49,600 bases of DNA from Cereibacter changlensis JA139 (GTDB taxonomy: Bacteria > Pseudomonadota > Alphaproteobacteria > Rhodobacterales > Rhodobacteraceae): the NCBI RefSeq assembly GCF_003034985.1, contig NZ_PZKG01000023.1, positions 1-49,600 of the forward strand. The letters are read 5' to 3'. This document shows, one piece after another, positions 18,058 to 25,356 of the stretch (position 1 is the first letter of the stretch; each line of letters starts with the position of its first letter). The notes under the pieces were generated by a model, which saw only the letters and a program-made list of their open reading frames with translations, ran no database searches and was not told where the DNA came from. A program made the position numbers and the translations under genes.

Positions 18058-18373
18058 GGAGCGCCTGTCCCGTCGCTGTCTGTGACCGCCTTGTCCGGCG
18101 ATTTCACTGCTACTTTGAACCTCAAGTGCCTCGCTTCTATGCCACAGCTTATACCTCAACCCAAGGTAAAGAATTGCCGCGCCCCGGGTGGAATTTGCAG
18201 ATCGGCAAAAAATCGCTGAAAGGTGAGGGAACCGGAGCGGAGGCATCACTTTCCGAAGAGCAGTGGCCAATTTGTAACAAAACCTGTGCTTTCTCTGCCG
18301 TGGCGAGTGGACAGGCCGGCTTAAATGGCGGAACTTCAGACTTATTCCAGCATCCGACTTGCTTGAGGAACTT
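18058..18373. other. Divergent intergenic region between DUF882 and L,D-transpeptidase genes
   Basis: 316 bp of lower GC than the flanks, with no credible gene. It must hold the promoters of two divergent cell-wall genes, one that makes and one that probably cuts 3-3 crosslinks. I see AT-rich stretches (TATAAG on the minus strand at about 18146-18151) but no promoter with standard spacing that I would commit to. Confidence 0.5.
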
Positions 18374-19975
18374 ATGGCCCTGCGTTTCCGCCGACCGATG
18401 CCCGCCGTGGCAGCCCTGCTTTTCACCCTCGCCCTCGCCCCCGGATTTGCCGCCGTCGCCGAAGCCCAGGTCACGCCTTTCACCCGCTCGCTCTCCGAAG
18501 CCGCCAGCCGGGACGAGGCGATCGCCGCCTTCTACCGCGACCGCGGCTATCGCCCGCTCTGGACCGGGGCCGAGGATTCGGCGCGGCGCGAGGCGCTTCT
18601 GTCGGCGCTGTCGCGCGCCGCGGACCACGGCCTGCCAGTGCAGCGCTATGACGCCGCCGCGCTGATCGCCGGCTTCCGCGCCGCCGCCACCGAGGGCGAC
18701 CGCGGCCGGCTGGAAGTGGCGATGACCCGGGCGCTGGTCTCCTATGCGCATGACCTCCAAAGCGGGGTGCTGGAACCCGGCAAGGTCGATCCCGGCATCA
18801 AGCGCGAGGTGGAAAAGCAGGACCCGCTGCTGAACCTCGCCGCCTTCGAGCGCGACCCGGCGGGCTTCCTGAAGTCGCTGCCGCCGAAGGACCCGGAATA
18901 TGCCCGGCTGGTGAAGGAGAAGATCCGGCTGGAGCGGCTGATGCTGTCCGGCGGATGGGGGCCGGAGGTGCCGGCGACCAAGCTGGAGCCGGGCGCGGGC
19001 GGGCCGGCGCTGGTTGCTTTGCGCGACCGGCTGATGGCGATGGGTTACCTCGACCGCAGCGCCACCTCGGTCTATGACGAGCGCATCCGCGCCGCCGTCG
19101 CCGCCTTCCAGCTCGATCACGGGCTCGAGGCCGATGGCGTGGCTGGGCAGGGCACGCTGGCCGAGATCAACATCCCGCCGCAAGAACGGCTGAAATCGGT
19201 GCTGGTGGCGATGGAGCGCGAGCGCTGGATGGGCCGCGACCTCGGTCGCCGGCATATCTGGGTGAACCTGACCGACTTCCGCACCCGGATCGTCGACGAG
19301 GGCAAGGTCACCTTCGAGACCCGCTCGGTGATCGGCAAGGACGTGCCGGACATGCGCAGCCCGGAATTCTCCGACCAGATGGATTACATGGTGATCAACC
19401 CGTCGTGGAACGTGCCGCGCTCGATCACCACCAAGGAATACCTGCCGCTGATGCAGCGCAACCCGAATGCGGCGAGCCATCTGGTGCTGGTCGACCGCAA
19501 CGGCCGGGCGGTGAACCGCGGGGCGGTGAACTTCAACGCCTACAACGCGCGCAACTTCCCCTTCTCGATGCGCCAGCCGCCCTCGGACGGCAATGCGCTG
19601 GGGCTGGTGAAGTTCATGTTCCCGAACCAGTGGAACATCTACCTGCACGACACCCCGTCGAAATCGCTGTTCGACCGCGAGGCGCGCGCCTTCTCGCATG
19701 GCTGCATCCGTCTCGCCGACCCCTTCGACTTCGCCTATGCGCTGCTGGCGGCGCAGACCGACGATCCGGAGGGGCTGTTCCAGGGCCACCTGCGCTCCGG
19801 CAAGGAGACGGTGGTGCGGCTGGACCAGCCGGTGCCGGTGCATCTGGTGTATTTCACCGCCTATTCCTCGGCCAAGGGCAAGATGAACTACCGTCGCGAT
19901 GTCTATGGCCGCGATGGGGTGATTTACGAAGCTTTGACCGCCGCCGGGGTGGTGCTGGGCCCGCTTCAGGGCTAA
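18374..19975 (+). CDS. L,D-transpeptidase (YcbB/LdtD type), periplasmic
   Basis: A 533-residue enzyme that forms 3-3 peptidoglycan crosslinks or attaches proteins to peptidoglycan. A signal peptide ends near AAVAEAQ. A peptidoglycan-binding domain follows around residues 215-265 (ALRDRLMAMGYL...AVAAFQLDHGLEADGVAG). The YkuD catalytic domain has the H...SHGC-I-R signature: HDTPSKSLF then AFSHGCIRLADP with the nucleophilic Cys. The start at 18374 has GAGGAA 7 bp upstream and gives a compact signal peptide; the TTG 15 bp earlier is less likely. It is the size of YcbB rather than the short Ldts. Confidence 0.92.
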   Translation: MALRFRRPMPAVAALLFTLALAPGFAAVAEAQVTPFTRSLSEAASRDEAIAAFYRDRGYRPLWTGAEDSARREALLSALSRAADHGLPVQRYDAAALIAGFRAAATEGDRGRLEVAMTRALVSYAHDLQSGVLEPGKVDPGIKREVEKQDPLLNLAAFERDPAGFLKSLPPKDPEYARLVKEKIRLERLMLSGGWGPEVPATKLEPGAGGPALVALRDRLMAMGYLDRSATSVYDERIRAAVAAFQLDHGLEADGVAGQGTLAEINIPPQERLKSVLVAMERERWMGRDLGRRHIWVNLTDFRTRIVDEGKVTFETRSVIGKDVPDMRSPEFSDQMDYMVINPSWNVPRSITTKEYLPLMQRNPNAASHLVLVDRNGRAVNRGAVNFNAYNARNFPFSMRQPPSDGNALGLVKFMFPNQWNIYLHDTPSKSLFDREARAFSHGCIRLADPFDFAYALLAAQTDDPEGLFQGHLRSGKETVVRLDQPVPVHLVYFTAYSSAKGKMNYRRDVYGRDGVIYEALTAAGVVLGPLQG

Positions 19976-19988
19976 ATCTGAGGAGAGA

Positions 19989-20012
19989 CGGCAGCGGGCC
20001 GTCCTGCTGCCG
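19989..20012 (+). other. Hairpin between L,D-transpeptidase and lpxD
   Basis: CGGCAGC (19989-19995) and GCTGCCG (20006-20012) form a 7-bp stem with a 10-nt loop, ending at the first base of the GGAG ribosome site of lpxD. There is no T-run, so it may modulate lpxD translation or transcript processing rather than terminate. Confidence 0.35.
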
Positions 20013-20021
20013 GAGCCGCCC

Positions 20022-21104
20022 ATGAGCCATTCCATCCGCGAGATCGCAACGGCCCTCGGGGCCGAGGCCGCCGGCAATCTGGACTGCCGGATCGACAGCG
20101 TCTCGGAGCCGGCCAGCGCCGGGGCCGGGGCTCTCGCGCTGGCGATGGACCCGCGCTATGCCGAAGGGCTCGCTAAGGGGCAGGCGAAGGCCGCAATGCT
20201 GTGGCAGGGCGCCGACTGGCAGGCGCTGGGGCTGGAGGCGGCGATCTTCGCGCCGCGCGGAAGGCTGGCCATGGCCGGGCTGTCACGGATGTTCGACGCG
20301 GGCCCGGAAATCGCGGCGGGAGTGCACCCGATGGCGCTGGTCGATCCTTCGGCCGAGATCGGCGAGGGCGCGGCCATCGGCCCCTTCGTCAGCGTCGGCG
20401 CTGGCGTCCGCATCGGGCCGAACGCGCGCATCGCCAGCCATGTCTCCATCGCCGAGGGCGCGCGGATCGGGGCGGATGCGCTGATCCTGCAGGGCGCGCG
20501 GATCGGCGCGCGGGTGGTGATCGGCGACCGTTTCATCTGCCAGCCGGGTGCGGTGATCGGCGCCGACGGCTTCTCCTTCGTCACCCCCGAGAAATCCGGG
20601 GTGGAGGAGATCCGCGAGACGCTGGGCGAGCGCGAGGAGATCCGGGCGCAGAGCTGGACCCGCATCCATTCGCTCGGCAGCGTCAGCATCGGCGACGATG
20701 TCGAGGTGGGCGCCAATTCCACCATCGACCGCGGCACGATCCGCGACACGAGGATCGGCAACGGCACCAAGCTCGACAACCTCGTGCACCTCGGCCACAA
20801 CGTCGAGGTCGGGCGCGACTGCCTGCTCTGCGGCCAGACCGGCATCGCAGGTTCGGCCCGGATCGGTGACCGGGTGGTGTTGGGCGGGCAGGTCGGCGTG
20901 TCGGACAACATCTTCGTCGGCGACGACGTGATCGCCGGCGGCGGCACCAAGATCATGACCAACGCCCCCGCGGGCCGGGTGCTGCTGGGCTATCCGGCGG
21001 TGAAGATGGACAGCCATATCGAGATGCAGAAGGCGCTGCGCCGCCTGCCGCGGCTGGCGGCGACGGTGGCCGCACTTCAGAAAGCTGTTTCAAACAGCGG
21101 GTAG
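20022..21104 (+). CDS. lpxD: LpxD, UDP-3-O-(3-hydroxyacyl)glucosamine N-acyltransferase
   Basis: A 360-residue enzyme adding the N-linked 3-hydroxyacyl chain in the third step of lipid A synthesis, using acyl-ACP. The N-terminal uridine-binding domain (MSHSIREIATALGAEA...) is followed by a long left-handed beta-helix of hexapeptide repeats (IGPFVSVGAGVRIGPNARIA and onward) and a C-terminal helical extension. The catalytic histidine is in VHLGHNVEVG. It lies 46 bp after the transpeptidase gene and 36 bp before an ACP gene. The usual fabZ-lpxA neighbours are not here. Confidence 0.94.
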   Translation: MSHSIREIATALGAEAAGNLDCRIDSVSEPASAGAGALALAMDPRYAEGLAKGQAKAAMLWQGADWQALGLEAAIFAPRGRLAMAGLSRMFDAGPEIAAGVHPMALVDPSAEIGEGAAIGPFVSVGAGVRIGPNARIASHVSIAEGARIGADALILQGARIGARVVIGDRFICQPGAVIGADGFSFVTPEKSGVEEIRETLGEREEIRAQSWTRIHSLGSVSIGDDVEVGANSTIDRGTIRDTRIGNGTKLDNLVHLGHNVEVGRDCLLCGQTGIAGSARIGDRVVLGGQVGVSDNIFVGDDVIAGGGTKIMTNAPAGRVLLGYPAVKMDSHIEMQKALRRLPRLAATVAALQKAVSNSG

Positions 21105-21140
21105 AGCGACTAGATCACGCAGGACAATCAGGGGGATGCC

Positions 21141-21407
21141 ATGGCTCGGAGCGTACAGGAAAAGGTCATCGCAATCATCGCCGAACAGGCCGTGCTGGAG
21201 CCGTCGGACGTGACGATGACCTCGACGCTGGAGGATCTGGGGATCGACAGCCTGGGGCTGGTGGAATCGATCTTCGCCATCGAGGAAGCCTTCGACATCT
21301 CGGTGCCGTTCAACGCCAATGATCCGGGCAGCAGCGCCTTCGACATTTCCTCGGTCGCCGCCATCGTCGCCGCGGTCGAGGGGCTGGTGGCCGCGCGCGC
21401 AGCATGA
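21141..21407 (+). CDS. Dedicated acyl carrier protein downstream of lpxD
   Basis: An 88-residue ACP whose phosphopantetheine serine is in LGIDSLGLVE. The helix after it (FAIEEAFDISVPF) is ACP-typical, while the C-terminal NDPGSSAFDISSVAAIV differs from the housekeeping AcpP. In Rhizobiales AcpXL is a specialised lipid A ACP encoded with ketosynthases. The position beside lpxD and the coupled ketosynthase gene (4-bp overlap) suggest a comparable lipid-specific ACP, but sequence alone does not identify it as AcpXL. Confidence 0.88.
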   Translation: MARSVQEKVIAIIAEQAVLEPSDVTMTSTLEDLGIDSLGLVESIFAIEEAFDISVPFNANDPGSSAFDISSVAAIVAAVEGLVAARAA

Positions 21408-22624
21408 GCCCCCGCGGCAACAGGGTCGTCATCACCGGGGCCGGCACGATCAACGCCCTGGCGCATGACGTGGCCGGCACGCTGGAGGCGTTCCGCGAGG
21501 GGCGCTGCGGCATCACCGAGCTCGACATCCGCGACAAGGAACGGCTGTCGATCCGCATCGGCGGCCAGGTCCACAACTGGGACCCGGAAGACCGCTTCAA
21601 CCGCCAGCAGATCGTGCTCTACGACAAGTTCACCCAGTTCACCCTGCTCGCCGCCCGCGAGGCGGTGGCGCAATCGGGGCTGAATTTCGAGGGGCGGCTG
21701 GGCTACGAGACCGGCGTCATCCTCGGCACCGCCGGCGGCGGGGTGAACACCTGGGACGAGAATTACCGCGCCGTCTACGAGGAGGGCAAGAACCGCGTCC
21801 ATCCCTTCGTCGTGCCGAAGCTGATGAACAACGCCGCCTGCTCGCATGTCTCGATGGAGTTCCACCTGAAGGGCCCGTCCTTCACCGTGGCCACCGCCTG
21901 CGCCAGTTCCAACCATGCAATGGGGCAGGCCTTCCACATGGTCCGTTCCGGCATGACCAAGGCGATGCTGACCGGCGGGTCGGAATCGATGCTCTGCTTC
22001 GGCGGCATCAAGGCTTGGGAGGGCCTGCGCGTCATGTCGAAGGACGCCTGCCGCCCGTTCTCCCTGAACCGCAACGGCATGGTGCAAGGCGAGGGGGCGG
22101 CTGTCTTCGTCTTCGAGGATTACGAGCACGCCCGCGCCCGCGGGGCCGAGATCCTGGCCGAGGTCGTCGGCTTCGCCATGACCTCCGACGCCGCCGACAT
22201 CGTCATGCCCTCGAAGCACGGCGCCGCGCGGGCCATCGCCGGGGCTTTGCGCGACGCTGGGGTGAATGGCGAGGATGTAGGCTACATCAACGCCCATGGC
22301 ACCGGCACGGCGGCGAATGACAAGACCGAATGCGCGGCGGTGGCCGATGTCTTCGGTCCGCATGCCGACCGGCTGATGATCTCCTCCACCAAGTCGATGC
22401 ATGGCCACCTGATCGGCGGCACCGGCGCGGTGGAGCTGCTGGCCTGCATCATGGCGCTGCGCGACGGGGTGATCGCCCCGACCATCGGCTACGAGGAGCC
22501 CGACCCGGAATGCGCGCTGGACGTGGTGCCGAACGCCGCCCGCGACGCCAAGGTGGATGTGGTGCTGAGCAATGCCTTCGCCTTCGGCGGGCTGAACGCG
22601 GTGCTGGCGCTGCGCCGGGCCTGA
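21404..22624 (+). CDS. Beta-ketoacyl-ACP synthase (FabF-like), coupled to the ACP
   Basis: A 406-residue thiolase-fold ketosynthase. The catalytic Cys is in TVATACASSNHAMG, the first His in YINAHGTGTAANDKTE, and the second His in STKSMHGHLIGGTGAVE, so the C-H-H triad is intact. The end FAFGGLNAVL is the usual FabF C-terminal glycine loop. The N-terminal IRDKERLSIRIGGQVHNWDPEDRF is unlike housekeeping FabF, consistent with a specialised enzyme. The GTGATGAG-type overlap with the ACP gene couples translation. A likely role is a lipid A or envelope acyl chain, made by this ACP/KS pair with shared reductases and dehydratase from elsewhere. Confidence 0.9.
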   Translation: MSPRGNRVVITGAGTINALAHDVAGTLEAFREGRCGITELDIRDKERLSIRIGGQVHNWDPEDRFNRQQIVLYDKFTQFTLLAAREAVAQSGLNFEGRLGYETGVILGTAGGGVNTWDENYRAVYEEGKNRVHPFVVPKLMNNAACSHVSMEFHLKGPSFTVATACASSNHAMGQAFHMVRSGMTKAMLTGGSESMLCFGGIKAWEGLRVMSKDACRPFSLNRNGMVQGEGAAVFVFEDYEHARARGAEILAEVVGFAMTSDAADIVMPSKHGAARAIAGALRDAGVNGEDVGYINAHGTGTAANDKTECAAVADVFGPHADRLMISSTKSMHGHLIGGTGAVELLACIMALRDGVIAPTIGYEEPDPECALDVVPNAARDAKVDVVLSNAFAFGGLNAVLALRRA

Positions 22625-22629
22625 AATCA

Positions 22630-22660
22630 AAACGCCGCCCCGAGGGGCGGCGTCTGTCTT
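22630..22660. terminator. Bidirectional terminator between ketosynthase and ialB
   Basis: ACGCCGCCCC (22632-22641) pairs with GGGGCGGCGT (22644-22653) around a tight loop. T-rich tails follow on both strands (CTGTCTTT on plus, TTTTGATTT on minus), between two convergent genes. Confidence 0.8.
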
Positions 22661-22676
22661 TGGACCTTTGGCCCGA

Positions 22677-23324
22677 TCAGTTCTTGGCGTTCGCCGCCGC
22701 CACCGCATCATAGCCGGCGGTGAAGCCGCTCAGCGACACGTCGAGCAGAACCTTCTCGTCCGGGGCCACCACCGGGACGATGGTGATCGTCGCCTTGTTG
22801 CCCTTCTTGAAACCGTCCACTTCGGCCTGGGTGAAGCCGACGCGCGACACGCAGCCGACTTGGCTGCACCAGGTGAAGGGATAGACCTTGGCGGCGGCGG
22901 AATCGACCTTCAGCGACAGCTGCGCCGTCAGCAGGGTTTCCAGCGGCGCGATGATCGTCGCCCCGGCGGCGGCCTGCTGCCCGGCGGGCAGGGCGAAGAG
23001 GCTGATCTCGGCGACCGAGTTGCCGTCCTTGTCCTTCAGCAGCTGGTAGAGCTGGCAGGGGTCGGAGCCGTCCTCGCTGCGGATGCAGCGCTGTTCCCAG
23101 GCGCCATGGGTGGCCGCGACATAGGTGCTGCCCGGACCGTCGGCGGCGGGCTGGCCTTCGGTCTGGCCCATGTTCAGATCGGCGGGAGCCTCGGCGGCAG
23201 GAGCGGTTTCGGCGGCCGGGGCCTCGGCAGCCGGAGCCGCGGGGGTTTCCTGCGCGACCGCAGCCGTGCCGAGCCCGAGGCTCAGGGTGATCGCGCAAAC
23301 TCTTGTAAGATCAGTGATCGACAT
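22677..23324 (-). CDS. IalB family protein (invasion-associated locus B), periplasmic
   Basis: A 215-residue exported protein. The signal peptide ends near TAAVAQ, followed by a low-complexity Ala/Pro/Glu linker (about residues 26-50), then the IalB domain with ATHGAWEQRCI, DPCQLYQL, LFALPAG and the double-cysteine TWCSQVGCVSR. Four cysteines probably make two disulfides. The family is widespread in alphaproteobacteria and was named for erythrocyte invasion in Bartonella; in free-living bacteria its role is unclear. The start at 23324 (MSITDLTR) gives a clean signal peptide and has GAGG upstream; the longer frame is not supported. Confidence 0.9.
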   Translation of the reverse strand: MSITDLTRVCAITLSLGLGTAAVAQETPAAPAAEAPAAETAPAAEAPADLNMGQTEGQPAADGPGSTYVAATHGAWEQRCIRSEDGSDPCQLYQLLKDKDGNSVAEISLFALPAGQQAAAGATIIAPLETLLTAQLSLKVDSAAAKVYPFTWCSQVGCVSRVGFTQAEVDGFKKGNKATITIVPVVAPDEKVLLDVSLSGFTAGYDAVAAANAKN

Positions 23325-23355
23325 GCCCGAAGGATCCTCAAATGGTGTCGCCGGC

Positions 23356-23384
23356 CGTTTAGCATGATGCGCCGGCCAAGTCAG
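23356..23384 (-). promoter_or_regulatory. Likely promoter of ialB
   Basis: On the minus strand CTGACT (23384-23379), a 17-bp spacer and TAAACG (23361-23356) lie about 32 bp before the ialB start. Confidence 0.5.
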
Positions 23385-23449
23385 GCCCGAATTGCACGGG
23401 GCCCGGTGACAAGCTGCTGAGCGGGGCGAGGAGAAGGGGCATCCGGATA

Positions 23450-23521
23450 AAGGAAAAGGGCCGGCGGTCCGGCCCTTCCCGTGATCTGTTTTGCTCCCTG
23501 TCGGACTGGCCGACTTCATTC
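23450..23521 (-). ncRNA. Candidate small RNA upstream of ialB
   Basis: A minus-strand unit of about 72 nt. The predicted promoter is TTGACG (23556-23551), a 17-bp spacer and TAGCTT (23533-23528), giving a start near 23521. The transcript would fold a short hairpin (GTCGG/CCGAC, 23496-23510), contain a single-stranded AGGGAGCAAAACAGATCACGG segment split by no obvious start codon, and end in a 9-bp terminator (23456-23477) with TTTTCC. It does not encode a credible peptide. ialB has its own promoter further on, so this looks independent. Confidence 0.45.
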
Positions 23522-23584
23522 CTGAGGAAGCTAATGAGCAATTTCGCATGCGTCAACCGGGAATCTTGCCGATGCAACCTGCCC

Positions 23585-23619
23585 AAAAAGACAAAAACCG
23601 CGCCCTTTCAAGGGCGCGG
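23585..23619 (-). terminator. Strong minus-strand terminator, possibly of a second small RNA
   Basis: CCGCGCCCTT/AAGGGCGCGG (23598-23607 and 23610-23619) makes a 10-bp stem with a minimal loop. On the minus strand it is followed by TTTTTGTCTTTTT. No minus-strand gene ends here, so the transcript it stops must start in the 120 bp upstream of the DUF853 gene. A TTGACC is present on the minus strand near 23680, but its -10 partner is poor. Confidence 0.6.
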
Positions 23620-23739
23620 CCAGTTGGGATGAGGAAGGGACGCGGAGATCGGCAAAACGCCGGCCGCCGCGGGGTCAAGACTGGCAGCAAGAGGTTAAAA
23701 GAGTACTTTGAACCCTTGAGCAGATCTGGGAGGCGACGG

Positions 23740-25248
23740 ATGAACGCGGAAGACAGCCTGTTCGTGGGCGGCGGCGGCGAGGGGCAATCGGAGGCGCAGC
23801 GCCTGCTGCTGCGCTACGGCAACCGGCATGGGCTGATCGCCGGGGCCACCGGCACCGGCAAGACGGTGACCTTGCAGATCCTGGCCGAGGGCTTTTCGGC
23901 CGCCGGCGTGCCGGTGTTCCTGTCGGATGTGAAGGGCGACCTCGCGGGGCTGGCGCGGGCCGGCGATCCGGCTGGCAAGCTGCACGCCGCCTTCGCCGCG
24001 CGGGCGGCGACCATCGGCATGACGCTCGATTACGCCGCCTTTCCGGTCACCTTCTGGGATCTCTTCGGCGCGCAGGGCCATCCGATTCGCACCACCCTGG
24101 CCGAGATGGGGCCGCTGCTGTTCGCCCGGCTGCTGGAACTCACCGAGCCGCAGGAGGGCGCGCTGGCCGTCGCCTTCCGGCTGGCCGAAGAGGAGGGGCT
24201 GCCGCTCCTTGACCTGAAGGACCTGCAGGCGATGCTGGTCTTCGTCGCCGAGAATGCCGCCGCGGTCTCGGCCCGCTACGGCCTCGTCGCCGCCGCCTCG
24301 ATCGGCGCGATCCAGCGTCGCCTGCTGGTGCTGGAGACCCAGGGCGGGGCCGAGCTCTTCGGCGAGCCGGCGCTGGATCTGGCCGACCTGATGCGGACCG
24401 ACGCCGAGGGGCGCGGCCGGATCAACATCCTCGCCGCCGACCGGTTGATGGCCGCGCCGCGGCTCTACGCCACCTTCCTGCTCTGGCTCTTGTCGGAGCT
24501 GTTCGAGACGCTGCCCGAGGTCGGCGACCCGGACCGGCCGAAGCTGGTGTTCTTCTTCAACGAGGCGCATCTGCTGTTCGACGACGCGCCGAAGGCCTTG
24601 CTGGACAAGGTGGAGCAGGTGGCGCGGCTGATCCGCTCCAAGGGGGTGGGGATCTACTTCATCACCCAGCAGCCCGGCGACGTGCCCGATGACATCCTGG
24701 CCCAGCTCGGCAACCGGGTGCAGCACGCGCTGCGCGCCTTCACCGCAAGGGACCAGAAGGAGTTGCGGCTGGCGGCGCAGACCTATCGCGACAACCCGCG
24801 CTTTCCGACCGAGGAGACCATCCGCGCGCTCGGCATCGGCGAGGCGGTGACCTCCTTTCTCGAGGCGAACGGCATCCCCGGCATGGTGGAGCGCACGCTG
24901 ATCCGGCCGCCGAGCTCGCATCTCGGCCCGATCGCCGTGGCGGAGCGCGCCGCCCTGGTGGCCGCCTCGCCGCTGGCCGGGAAATACGAGACCCGTCTGG
25001 AGCGGGACTCGGCCTTCGAGCGGCTGCAGGCCAGGGCGGCCGAGGCCCGGCCCGAGGCGGTTGAGGAGCGGGAGTTCAAGACGGGACGGCGGTTCGGCGG
25101 TGAGGAAGCGCGGGCGGAGCGGCCGCGCCCCAGCCGCAGCGACAGCGTCGGCGAGGCCTTCGCCAAATCCTTCGCCCGCCAGCTCGGCAGCCGCACCGGC
25201 CAGGCGTTGGTGCGCGGCGTGCTCGGCTCGCTGTTCAAGCGGCGCTGA
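23740..25248 (+). CDS. DUF853 / HerA-like P-loop ATPase (YjgR type)
   Basis: A 502-residue cytoplasmic ATPase. Walker A is AGATGTGKT near residue 35; Walker B is KLVFFFNEAHLLF, followed by RSKGVGIYFITQQPGDVPDDIL, an arginine-finger/sensor region typical of HerA/DUF853 proteins. The C-terminal 80 residues are charged and low complexity (EAR.., RFGGEEARAERPRPSRSD) and end in a short basic segment. The family is related to DNA-translocating HerA/FtsK ATPases, but its cellular role is unknown. The start at 23740 (MNAEDSL) has GGAGG 7 bp upstream; the frame is open earlier without coding character. Confidence 0.88.
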   Translation: MNAEDSLFVGGGGEGQSEAQRLLLRYGNRHGLIAGATGTGKTVTLQILAEGFSAAGVPVFLSDVKGDLAGLARAGDPAGKLHAAFAARAATIGMTLDYAAFPVTFWDLFGAQGHPIRTTLAEMGPLLFARLLELTEPQEGALAVAFRLAEEEGLPLLDLKDLQAMLVFVAENAAAVSARYGLVAAASIGAIQRRLLVLETQGGAELFGEPALDLADLMRTDAEGRGRINILAADRLMAAPRLYATFLLWLLSELFETLPEVGDPDRPKLVFFFNEAHLLFDDAPKALLDKVEQVARLIRSKGVGIYFITQQPGDVPDDILAQLGNRVQHALRAFTARDQKELRLAAQTYRDNPRFPTEETIRALGIGEAVTSFLEANGIPGMVERTLIRPPSSHLGPIAVAERAALVAASPLAGKYETRLERDSAFERLQARAAEARPEAVEEREFKTGRRFGGEEARAERPRPSRSDSVGEAFAKSFARQLGSRTGQALVRGVLGSLFKRR

Positions 25249-25253
25249 GGACG

Positions 25254-25356
25254 CGGATTTTCTGCGAAAATCCGTTCTTCCGCGTTTTCTGCGAAAACGC
25301 CGACCCAATCTTTCGCCAGAAAGATCGTCCTGCCGGGCTTTCGCAGAAAGCCCGGC
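25254..25356 (+). repeat. 103-bp four-hairpin element, copy 2
   Basis: Four consecutive hairpins: 25254-25274 (9-bp stem), 25282-25300 (8 bp), 25308-25325 (7 bp, loop GCCA instead of GCA) and 25332-25356 (11 bp). Each has TTTC/GAAA at the top and loops TGC, TGC, GCCA, GCA. Read on the plus strand it starts 6 bp after the DUF853 stop and ends at the corC stop. Read 5'-3' from the upstream stop codon, hairpins 1 to 3 here match hairpins 1 to 3 of copy 1 closely: GGATTTTC, then G-GTTTTC, then ATCTTTC. Several stem differences are paired changes. Confidence 0.85.

Noticed and set aside
23534-23635. A 32-codon plus-strand frame with GAGG upstream and several cysteines
   Set aside because: It runs through the minus-strand terminator at 23585-23619 and overlaps the candidate sRNA promoter; no support beyond chance.
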